A stretch of 64,000 nt of DNA from Agrobacterium vitis (GTDB taxonomy: Bacteria; Pseudomonadota; Alphaproteobacteria; Rhizobiales; Rhizobiaceae). Below, piece by piece: positions 57,523 to 64,000 of the stretch. The stretch is from assembly GCF_014926405.1 (NCBI RefSeq), contig NZ_JACXXJ020000005.1, positions 1,803,001 to 1,867,000 on the forward strand, written 5' to 3'. Under the pieces are notes generated by a model, which searched no databases, had not been told where the DNA came from, and was given only the letters and a program-made list of their open reading frames with translations. How positions within the stretch are numbered: position 1 is the stretch's first letter; every line of letters begins with the position of its first letter. Made by a program: the position numbers and the translations under genes.

Positions 57523-58455
57523 ATGACAGCGAAAATCTTCATTGACGGCGAACACGGCACCACCGGCCTGCAAATCCGCAGCCGCATGGCCGACCGCCGC
57601 GATGTGGAATTGCTGTCGATCCCGCAAGAGCAGCGCCGCAATGCCGCCCTGCGCGAAGACCTGCTCAACAGCGCCGATATCGCCATTCTGTGCCTGCCAG
57701 ACGACGCCTCGAAAGAAGCTGTGTCGATGCTGGCTGGCAACAACAATGTGCGGATCATTGATACGTCCACCGCCTTCCGCGTCGCGACGGATTGGACCTA
57801 CGGTTTTGCCGAAATGGACAAAGCCCAGGGCGACAAGATCCGCTCGGCCCGCTGCGTTGCCAATCCCGGTTGCTACCCGACCGGGGCTATCGCGCTGATC
57901 CGGCCGCTTCGGGCGGCTGGCATCTTGCCGGACGGCTACCCGGTTTCGGTCAATGCCGTGTCCGGCTATAGTGGCGGCGGCAAGCAGTTGATCGCGCAGA
58001 TGGAAGACGAGAGCCATCCCGAGCATCTGACCGTCAACAATTACGTCTATGGCCTGAACCTCAAGCACAAGCATGTGCCGGAAATGAAGGCCCATGGCCT
58101 GCTGGATCGCGCCCCGCTGTTTTCGCCTTCGGTCGGACGGTTCCCGCAGGGCATGATCGTGCAGGTGCCGCTGTTCCTGGAGGATCTGGCGGATGGCGCG
58201 ACCGTGGAGAGCATCCATGCAGCGCTTTGCGCCCATTACGCCGGGCAGGACATCGTCAAGGTCATCGCCCTGGAAGACAGTGCCAAGCTCGGTCGCGTCG
58301 ATGCCGAGGAACTGGTAGGCCAGGACACGATGAAGCTGTTCGTGTTCGGCAATCCGGGCACCGGCCATGTCAATCTCGTTGCTGTGCTGGACAATCTCGG
58401 CAAGGGAGCATCCGGTGCAGCGGTCCAGAACATGGACTTGATGCTGTCGGCGTGA
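57523..58455 (+). CDS. argC: N-acetyl-gamma-glutamyl-phosphate reductase (type 2)
   Basis: Third step of arginine biosynthesis; 310 residues, the shorter type-2 form. [18 protein letters not shown] is the NADP-binding start, [16 protein letters not shown] has the catalytic Cys, and [11 protein letters not shown] and HKHVPEM are conserved. The ATG follows GAGAGGG. Being next to a ureohydrolase links it to arginine/guanidino metabolism, perhaps by chance. Confidence 0.94.
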   Translation: MTAKIFIDGEHGTTGLQIRSRMADRRDVELLSIPQEQRRNAALREDLLNSADIAILCLPDDASKEAVSMLAGNNNVRIIDTSTAFRVATDWTYGFAEMDKAQGDKIRSARCVANPGCYPTGAIALIRPLRAAGILPDGYPVSVNAVSGYSGGGKQLIAQMEDESHPEHLTVNNYVYGLNLKHKHVPEMKAHGLLDRAPLFSPSVGRFPQGMIVQVPLFLEDLADGATVESIHAALCAHYAGQDIVKVIALEDSAKLGRVDAEELVGQDTMKLFVFGNPGTGHVNLVAVLDNLGKGASGAAVQNMDLMLSA

Positions 58456-58473
58456 TCATTTGAGCAGCTCTTT

Positions 58474-58521
58474 GAAAGCCCCCATCTTTCCTCCATCTCT
58501 GATGGAGATATGGGGGCTTTC
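58474..58521. promoter_or_regulatory. large double hairpin over the kinase start
   Basis: Outer arms GAAAGCCCCCAT (58474-58485) and ATGGGGGCTTTC (58510-58521) are perfect. An inner stem, CTCCATC (58491-58497) with GATGGAG (58501-58507), is nested inside. It has no T-tract. It encloses the most likely start codon of the downstream kinase, so it may limit its translation or separate it from argC. Confidence 0.7.
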
Positions 58522-59338
58522 GCATATCAGGCTAATCGCCGACACCCATAGCAGCCTCGTTTTCCGCGCTATGAAAGGTGAACGCCCGGTGGTTGCCAAA
58601 GCCCTGAAGCCAGAAGGCAGTGGTGAGCGGCACGGCCTGGATTTTCTGCGCTGGCGGGCTGGCAATGGTGCCATCAAGCTCATCGATCAGGCTGGCGACA
58701 TCGCCCTGCTGGACGATGCGGGTGATCTGCTGCTGCGCCATCATCTTGGCAAGGTCGGAGACCCGGCAGCAACAGAGATCATCGTCAAGGTGCTGGCGCG
58801 CCTACATGCGCCCTCGCCCGACCCTGTTCCCGATGCGCTGACGCCTCTACAGGTCCATTTCAACGCCCTGTTTGCGCTCGAAAAAACCATTTCGGACCCT
58901 GCTATCGCCGAGATCATCCATTGGACGGCAGCACTTGCCCGCAGCCTGCTTGCAGAGCAACAGGATATCAAGCCGCTACACGGTGACCTGCACCACGATA
59001 ATGTCATCGGCGATGACGGTGGCAATTGGCTGGCCATCGATCCACAGGGACTGCTGGGCGATCCGGCCTATGACGTCGCCAATGTGTTCGGCAATCCGCT
59101 GCACGCCCCAGATCTCGTTCTCGATCCCCGGCGCGCGATGGACCTCAGCCAGCGGTTTTCGATGGCGCTGGGCTGTTCGCCGCGCAAAATCCTCAGCTAT
59201 GCCGCGGCTCATGCGGGTCTCTCCTGCGCCTGGACGCTGAGCCGCCCGCTGACCGCATCCGGCAATGCCAATCTTACTGAGCGGCTTGGCTTTGCACGAC
59301 TGGCCCAGTCCATACTTGCTGAACAGTTTGTTGACTGA
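58502..59338 (+). CDS. APH(6)/streptomycin-kinase-family phosphotransferase
   Basis: About 278 residues. The kinase catalytic loop is HGDLHHDNVIGDDGGNWLAI with the following DPQGLLGDPAYDVANVF (metal-binding Asp). This resembles the aminoglycoside/hydroxyurea kinase family (APH_6_hur). ATG 58502 gives the family-like beginning EIWGLSHIRLIADTHSSLV. TTG 58460, coupled to argC, is an alternative. Chromosomal members often have unknown natural substrates, so resistance should not be assumed. Confidence 0.8.
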   Translation: MEIWGLSHIRLIADTHSSLVFRAMKGERPVVAKALKPEGSGERHGLDFLRWRAGNGAIKLIDQAGDIALLDDAGDLLLRHHLGKVGDPAATEIIVKVLARLHAPSPDPVPDALTPLQVHFNALFALEKTISDPAIAEIIHWTAALARSLLAEQQDIKPLHGDLHHDNVIGDDGGNWLAIDPQGLLGDPAYDVANVFGNPLHAPDLVLDPRRAMDLSQRFSMALGCSPRKILSYAAAHAGLSCAWTLSRPLTASGNANLTERLGFARLAQSILAEQFVD

Positions 59339-59402
59339 TCCGCCTATCGTGCTGGTTGCCACGACGACGTATATTCCGGCCATATGTTCAGGAGCAAAAG
59401 CC

Positions 59403-60230
59403 ATGACCGATAGCCGTCTTCCCGTTTATTTCATCCCTCATGGCGGCGGGCCCTGGCCCTTCATGGATTTCCCGAAAGACGACCAGGGCAAAGGCCCCTG
59501 GGACGATCTCGCGGCCTTTCTGCAAGGCTTGCCTGCCGATCTCGGGGTGACACCGAAAGCCATTCTCATCGTCTCCGGCCATTGGGAAAAGGAACCGCAA
59601 GTTACCGTCAGCACGGCAGCGGCCCCCGGCATGCTTTATGATTACTACGGCTTTCCCGCCCATACCTATGAGATAACCTATCCCGCCAAGGGCGATCCCG
59701 CACTGGCGGCCCATGTGCGCAACCTGCTGCAACAGGCAGGCATCGCTTCAGCGGAAGACGATATGCGCGGCTTCGATCACGGTGTCTTCGTTCCGCTGAT
59801 GGTCGCCTATCCAGATGCGGATGTGCCTGTCGTGATGCTGTCGCTGAAAAATACGCTGGATGCGGAAAGCCATCTGGAGATCGGCAAGGCCTTGCAGTCG
59901 CTTCGCGATGACAATGTGCTGATCATCGCGTCCGGCATGAGCTACCACAATATGCCGATGTTTCGCCGCCGCGACGCCGACCACGAAGCCGTTGCCAAGC
60001 GTTTCGATGACTGGCTGACGGCAGCGGTCGAACTGCCCGACCCGGATGCCCGTGCAGCCAAGCTCAGCCTCTGGAATCAAAACCCGGATGCGCTTGCCTG
60101 CCATGTCCCCGACCATGACCATCTTGTGCCGTTGTTTGTGGCCGCGGGGGCTGCGGGCACCGACAAGGGCGTGCGGATGTTCAACGGTCTGGCGCTGGGC
60201 AAGGCCTATTCAGGCTACCGGTTTGGGTAG
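59403..60230 (+). CDS. DODA-type class III extradiol dioxygenase
   Basis: A 275-residue enzyme of the 4,5-DOPA-dioxygenase-like group (YgiD family). Likely metal His are in [20 protein letters not shown] and [10 protein letters not shown], with DHDHLVPLF late. It would open a catechol-type ring; the substrate is unknown. ATG 59403 follows AGGAG. Its 3' end overlaps the convergent ctaA by 21 bp. Confidence 0.88.
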   Translation: MTDSRLPVYFIPHGGGPWPFMDFPKDDQGKGPWDDLAAFLQGLPADLGVTPKAILIVSGHWEKEPQVTVSTAAAPGMLYDYYGFPAHTYEITYPAKGDPALAAHVRNLLQQAGIASAEDDMRGFDHGVFVPLMVAYPDADVPVVMLSLKNTLDAESHLEIGKALQSLRDDNVLIIASGMSYHNMPMFRRRDADHEAVAKRFDDWLTAAVELPDPDARAAKLSLWNQNPDALACHVPDHDHLVPLFVAAGAAGTDKGVRMFNGLALGKAYSGYRFG

Positions 60231-61304
60231 CGGATAGGCACCATAGAAGCCGCGCAGATGCGCGACCGTAAAGCCGAGCAGGATCAGCGCACCGCCCTGA
60301 TGGGCGAGCGCCGCATCCAGTGGCACCTGCAACAGCAGTGCAGAAATTCCCAGCACTGCCTGACAGCAGACGATGGCAAACAGTACGACGCTGCGGCGCG
60401 CATGGGTCGTGCCCGGTGCGGCCCGCAGCGATGAGACCATGTGATAGAGCGCCACCAGCAACACGGTATAGGCACCGATGCGGTGCACGAACTGCACCGT
60501 CTTCGGGTTTTCGAAGAAATTCAGCCAGACCGGCTGCTGAACCAGAAGATCGCCGGGGATCAGCGCCCCATCCATCAGCGGCCAGGTATTGTAGGACATG
60601 CCAGCATCCAGCCCTGCCACCAGCGCGCCAAGATAGATCTGGAACAGCACGAGGCACAGTAGCGCTATCGCCCAATGCTTCGAATGCGCGGTTGGGGCCG
60701 GATCGGCGCTATGGCGGGCAAGGCCACGCATCACCCAGACACAGGCCGAAAAGATCAGACAGGCTGTAACCAGATGGGTAGCCAACCGGTATTGGCTGAC
60801 CTCGGTGCGTTCCGATAGCCCTGATGACACCATCCACCAGCCAATAAAACCCTGAAAGCCACCGAGCGCCAGGATGCCGACCAGCGGCCAGCGCAGACGC
60901 TTCTCGATCCGTCCTGTGACCCAGAAAAATACCAGCGGCAGGGCAAAGATCAAGCCGATGCTGCGGGCCAGGAAGCGATGCGCCCATTCCCACCAGAAAA
61001 TCGTCTTGAACGCCTCGACCGTCATGCCCTTGTTAACCAGCTCATATTGCGGGATCTGCTGGTAGAGCTTGAACTCTTCCTCCCATTCCGCCGCGCTCAA
61101 CGGGGGAATGACACCGTGGATCGGCTTCCACTGGGTAATCGACAAACCCGAATTGGTCAGCCGGGTCGCGCCCCCAACCAGAACCAGGGCAAACAGCGCG
61201 AGAATCACCAGACCCAGCCAAAGACGAATTGCGCGGCGGTTGCGGCTCTGCCGGTCAAGGACGGCGGCTGCCGGGACGGGTGAAGCGGTGCTGGCGATGG
61301 TCAT
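60210..61304 (-). CDS. ctaA: heme A synthase
   Basis: A 364-residue eight-helix membrane protein (COX15/CtaA) that converts heme O to heme A for aa3-type cytochrome oxidase. Heme-ligand His are in [39 protein letters not shown] and [33 protein letters not shown] is characteristic. Single gene; the rest of the oxidase genes are not in this window. Confidence 0.94.
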   Translation of the reverse strand: MTIASTASPVPAAAVLDRQSRNRRAIRLWLGLVILALFALVLVGGATRLTNSGLSITQWKPIHGVIPPLSAAEWEEEFKLYQQIPQYELVNKGMTVEAFKTIFWWEWAHRFLARSIGLIFALPLVFFWVTGRIEKRLRWPLVGILALGGFQGFIGWWMVSSGLSERTEVSQYRLATHLVTACLIFSACVWVMRGLARHSADPAPTAHSKHWAIALLCLVLFQIYLGALVAGLDAGMSYNTWPLMDGALIPGDLLVQQPVWLNFFENPKTVQFVHRIGAYTVLLVALYHMVSSLRAAPGTTHARRSVVLFAIVCCQAVLGISALLLQVPLDAALAHQGGALILLGFTVAHLRGFYGAYPLPKPVA

Positions 61305-61459
61305 CGGTCCAATCTCTCCATTCTACGGCATAATCCCGGTCCGAACGCTGTCTTGCGGGCGAAACGGGTGCATTCCAGTTGATTTGCATCAGCACCCGGT
61401 GCAAAACAAGGGCAGAAGGTTTGCGACATCGCGTCGCGTCCTGCAATCAGGGTCATAGC

Positions 61460-61669
61460 ATGCCGGTCAGACTGCGCAAATTCATCGGGACGATTCTGAT
61501 CGTCGTGCTTGTCATGCTTTACGCGGTGCTGGCCACCACCATTGCCACATTGACATTGGCACAGTCACCCTGGTGGGTGCATCTCACCTATTTCCTGCTG
61601 TCGGGCGTGGTCTGGATTCTGCCAGCCATGGCGATCATCAAATGGATGGCGGGTCCGGTTCGCAAATAA
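61460..61669 (+). CDS. DUF2842 small membrane protein
   Basis: 69 residues with two helices (IGTILIVVLVMLYAVLATTI and LTYFLLSGVVWILPAMAI), ending IKWMAGPVRK. It matches DUF2842, an alphaproteobacterial family of unknown role that is often near ctaA. ATG 61460 was chosen; the longer frame is not conserved. Confidence 0.82.
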   Translation: MPVRLRKFIGTILIVVLVMLYAVLATTIATLTLAQSPWWVHLTYFLLSGVVWILPAMAIIKWMAGPVRK

Positions 61670-61748
61670 TCCGCGCATTGCATAATCCTTAAATACAAAC
61701 CGGATAAACTGGTGCTGCTTCGACAGGACCGGAGAATGCAGCGTGGCG

Positions 61749-62963
61749 ATGATCGATCCGAAACGGCTGACTGAAACCGCCAGCGGCCAAGCTTCTGCGG
61801 CAGATATCGCGGTGGACGTTTTGCCCGCGATGGAGCCGATGGAGGCCGACTGGCGCTGTCTGGAGCGCAACAACCATCTGTCGCTGCATCAAGGTTACGA
61901 CTGGTGCCGCGCCTGGGTGAAAACCCACGGCAATCCGCTGGCCATCCTGCATGGCAACAGCAACGGACGCAGCCTGTTCATCCTACCGCTGGAAATCACC
62001 CGTCACGCTATGGTCCGCAAGGCAAGCTTCATTGCCACCCGCTTCACCAATATCAATACCGGCCTGTTCGACCCGGATTTTTTCCAGCAGGTGGAGCCGG
62101 ACACGGCCAACCAGTTGGGAAAGCAGATTATCCAGGCGATGACCGGGCATGCCGACCTCGTTCATCTCGGCAATATTCCGCTCTCCTGGCGTGGAATGTC
62201 TCATCCTCTGGCCAGCCTACCGGCTGTCGAACATCAGAACCATGCCTTCCAACTGCCTGTTCTAGGTGACTTTGAGCAGACGCTCTCCCAGATCAACGCC
62301 AAGCGTCGCCGCAAGAAATACCGCAATCAAGTCCGCAAGCTGGAAGCGAGCGGCGGCTTTGAACATATTATTGCCTCCGGCGAGGAGCAGAAGGCCTGGC
62401 TGCTGGATCTGTTCTTCCGGCAAAAAGCGATCCGCTTCGAAACCCTCGGCCTGCCGGACGTGTTCCAGGAGCCGGAGACACAGGCATTTTTCCAATTGCT
62501 GCTGCAAAGCGAAGCAGGTGGATTGAACGTGCCACTGGAACTGCATGCACTGCGGTTGTCGGGCAGCCATCATAACGGCAAGATTGCCGCCATCGCCGGT
62601 CTTTCACGCAAGGGCGATCACGTTATCTGCCAGTTCGGCTCGATAGATGAAAGCATCGCCCCGGAGACCAGCCCCGGCGAATTGCTGTTCTGGCTGATGA
62701 TTGAACAATGCTGCGCCGAGGGAGCTGCCCTGTTCGACTTCGGCCTCGGCGACCAGATCTACAAGCGAAGCTGGTGCCCTATGGAAACCGTGCAACACGA
62801 TATTTTGCTGCCAGTGACGCCTCTGGGAAAGCTAGCAGCCACAGCGGAGCGGAGCCTGATCCGCTCCAAGGCGTTCATCAAGGGGCATCCCCAACTCTAC
62901 AGCGCGCTGCAAAAACTCCGCGCCCGTAGCAATGCGCAGGCAGATGATCCGGGCAAGGATTAG
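61749..62963 (+). CDS. FemAB/BioF2-like GNAT acyltransferase
   Basis: A 404-residue Acetyltransf_6-type protein. NAKRRRKKYRNQVRKLEASG marks the central GNAT domain, followed by LRLSGSHHNGKIAAIAGLSR and FDFGLGDQIYKRSWCP. Such proteins are called CelD-like and are frequent in polysaccharide clusters, where they may acylate sugars. Its neighbour, a BY-kinase-like protein, supports that. A GTG at 61743 or ATG 61749 could be the start. A nested repeat element begins 5 bp after the stop. Confidence 0.8.
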   Translation: MIDPKRLTETASGQASAADIAVDVLPAMEPMEADWRCLERNNHLSLHQGYDWCRAWVKTHGNPLAILHGNSNGRSLFILPLEITRHAMVRKASFIATRFTNINTGLFDPDFFQQVEPDTANQLGKQIIQAMTGHADLVHLGNIPLSWRGMSHPLASLPAVEHQNHAFQLPVLGDFEQTLSQINAKRRRKKYRNQVRKLEASGGFEHIIASGEEQKAWLLDLFFRQKAIRFETLGLPDVFQEPETQAFFQLLLQSEAGGLNVPLELHALRLSGSHHNGKIAAIAGLSRKGDHVICQFGSIDESIAPETSPGELLFWLMIEQCCAEGAALFDFGLGDQIYKRSWCPMETVQHDILLPVTPLGKLAATAERSLIRSKAFIKGHPQLYSALQKLRARSNAQADDPGKD

Positions 62964-62967
62964 AGGC

Positions 62968-63338
62968 TTGAGTTTGTTAGGTTAAGATTGAACCATAGTA
63001 CAGAACGCAAAAGTTTTTCGGGTGCGCCGCCCCCTCTTACCTCTGCCGCCACCTTCTCCCCGATGGGGAGAAGAAGTGCGAGCCGCCTTCCCGGTCATTC
63101 ACCGACACCGTCAAAAAGGTATAATCTTTTTTCAACATCAAACTGAGATTCAGTGCTGTCGCTTTTGCTTCTTCTCCCCAGCGGGGAGAAGGTCCCGGCA
63201 GGGGGATGAGGGGGTGCACAGCCGAGAGGATGTTTGCGTCGTGTACCTCGACAATTGAACCACACACACTTTAGATCTTCTTATTGTCGTTTACCGTTCC
63301 AAGAAAACCGGTTTCCACGTTCCCCTGACAAATTTCAA
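62968..63338 (-). mobile_element. MITE-like family-1 copy C, interrupted
   Basis: Read on the minus strand, its left terminus (from 63338) is TTGAAATTTGTCAGG, then GTGGAAACCGGTTTTC and GTGTGTGTGGTTCAAT. It resumes at 62995 and ends at 62968 with AACCTAACAAACTCAA. Joining the halves restores about 104 bp that align with the 103-bp copy at 56372-56474. The stop codon of the last gene (63335-63337) lies in this terminus. Confidence 0.75.
62996..63253. mobile_element. inverted-repeat element inserted in the family-1 MITE
   Basis: 258 bp whose two ends are long inverted repeats of about 80 bp (62998-63078 and 63168-63251). Each includes GTACA, ACGCAAA, CCCCCTC and ACCTTCTCCCC...GGGGAGAAGAAG. It is flanked by a 9-bp direct repeat, ATTGAACCA (62987-62995 and 63254-63262), consistent with a target duplication. 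The CTTCTCCCC hairpin unit is a well-known rhizobial intergenic repeat. No gene inside. Confidence 0.75.
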
Positions 63339-64000
63339 GCCACCCGCCGGTCCCCATCATCCGGTGGCACCGGGCTGTCGTCGCTCATCAGCACCAGGTC
63401 ACTATAGCCCACAGCTTCGAAGGCGGCCATGATCTGTGCCAATTGCTTGCGGTCCGGATTGGGTGCGGAGAGAATGACTTCATGGTCCTGGGCCTTGCAC
63501 AGGCCAACGACATTATCGGCGCTGGCCGGACCGCATTCGATCAGGACCAGATCATAGACATCAGCGAGCGCTTCAACCACCATGGCAAGGCGCTCGATGC
63601 CGCGCAGCGCCTGACGGATATCGCTATTGCCCTTCGGCACGATATGGGCGTTTGACAATCTGTCGGAATGGATGGTTTCGCCAAAGGTAACGTCGCCGCA
63701 GAGCAGATCGGTCACGCCGGGCAGATCGTTTCGCTCGGCCATCAGCGCTGTCGGATAGCCGGAGCCGGTCATGTCGATCAAGATCACCGTGCGTTCGGCT
63801 TTGGCCACGGCGCGTGCCAAAAGCACGGTTGCCGCCGAACCATCATCGCCGGAAGGCGAGATCACCACCGCTTTGGAAATACCATGTCGCGTCAGATAAC
63901 GCGCCACCGACGCGATTGAAAACTCATGATCGGCATCGGTAAAGTCCGCGCGATGCTGATCGCTTTCACTTTCAGGATCTGCCGGTGCGATGGGCGGGGT
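63335..64000 (-). CDS. polysaccharide BY-kinase/CpsD-like protein, 5' truncated
   Basis: The frame is open to the window end, so only the C-terminal 221 residues are present. It is a MinD/CpsD-like nucleotide-binding domain as found in ExoP/Wzc-type polysaccharide co-polymerases. The Walker A region reads SPSGDDGSAATVLLARAV, lacking the GK(S/T) Lys. The A' motif is VILIDMTGSG and the B motif VLIECGPA. A C-terminal Tyr cluster is also missing. It probably binds nucleotide poorly or has only a structural role. Exopolysaccharide export is inferred from family and neighbour. Confidence 0.65.
   Translation of the reverse strand, partial: TPPIAPADPESESDQHRADFTDADHEFSIASVARYLTRHGISKAVVISPSGDDGSAATVLLARAVAKAERTVILIDMTGSGYPTALMAERNDLPGVTDLLCGDVTFGETIHSDRLSNAHIVPKGNSDIRQALRGIERLAMVVEALADVYDLVLIECGPASADNVVGLCKAQDHEVILSAPNPDRKQLAQIMAAFEAVGYSDLVLMSDDSPVPPDDGDRRVA

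Noticed and set aside
58502..59338. Acquired streptomycin resistance gene
   Set aside because: The kinase family fits, but the gene lies in a chromosomal context without mobile-element borders and is too divergent from known resistance enzymes to claim it.
63022..63258. ORF with SPRWGEEV-like peptide on both strands
   Set aside because: It is translated from the CTTCTCCCC palindromic repeat, a known source of false gene calls.
1..64000. CRISPR arrays, rRNA operons, plasmid or phage origins
   Set aside because: No regularly spaced direct repeats, rRNA sequences or replication gene clusters were seen on reading.

Overview
The window looks like a chromosomal segment of an alphaproteobacterium of the family Rhizobiaceae (Agrobacterium / Allorhizobium / Rhizobium type). 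The evidence is the gene order (dnaE-lolDC-proS-DUF1467-mce-rnj-birA-nuo operon-tRNA-Asp-hupB-lon-clpX-clpP), the full type I NADH dehydrogenase operon, alphaproteobacterial control signals (a GTTC-N7-GTTC LexA box and a CTTGAC-N17-CTATAA promoter) and the dispersed rhizobial intergenic repeats. I cannot fix genus or species from sequence alone.

Layout. 1-3.4 kb: end of a HAD-like gene, SOS-controlled dinB and a secreted L,D-transpeptidase. 3.5-16.1 kb (mostly minus): dnaE, a 28-residue membrane peptide, lipoprotein export (lolC, lolD), proS, an unannotated small RNA, DUF1467, a divergent tetR/ridA pair with repeated operators, mce, rnj, birA. 16.1-32.05 kb (minus): the nuo operon, nuoA to nuoN, with two extra genes embedded in it (a short ORF between nuoD and nuoE, and a helix-hairpin-helix protein between nuoF and nuoG). 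32.3-33.1 kb: two tRNA-Asp and one tRNA-Val. 33.2-36.4 kb: a hydroxycinnamate (ferulate/coumarate) side-chain cleavage module with a divergent MarR regulator. 36.4-44 kb: an MFS carrier, DUF2256, HU, Lon, ClpX and ClpP, a protein quality-control block.

44.3-51.8 kb is a mosaic of single genes: a GGDEF protein, a P450, a cupin, a membrane phosphoesterase, O-acetylhomoserine sulfhydrylase, and two CoA-binding-fold paralogs around a small secreted protein. 51.8-53.0 kb is a long AT-rich gap leading into rplM-rpsI. 54-62.9 kb carries a monooxygenase-fold protein, two tandem glycosyltransferase-like paralogs, an agmatinase-type ureohydrolase, argC, an APH-type kinase, a DODA-type dioxygenase, ctaA, DUF2842 and a FemAB-like acyltransferase. 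The window ends inside a BY-kinase-like polysaccharide protein whose P-loop is degenerate.

The most novel material is intergenic. A MITE-like family (about 103 bp, TIR TAGAGTTTGTCAGG) occurs at five places. One copy (62968-63338) is interrupted by a second, roughly 258-bp inverted-repeat element flanked by a 9-bp duplication, ATTGAACCA. Other items are the small RNA at 11317-11467, the 28-residue peptide gene at 7266-7352, three tandem TetR-type operator sites between tetR and ridA, a sigma32-like promoter before clpP and a structured leader before rplM.
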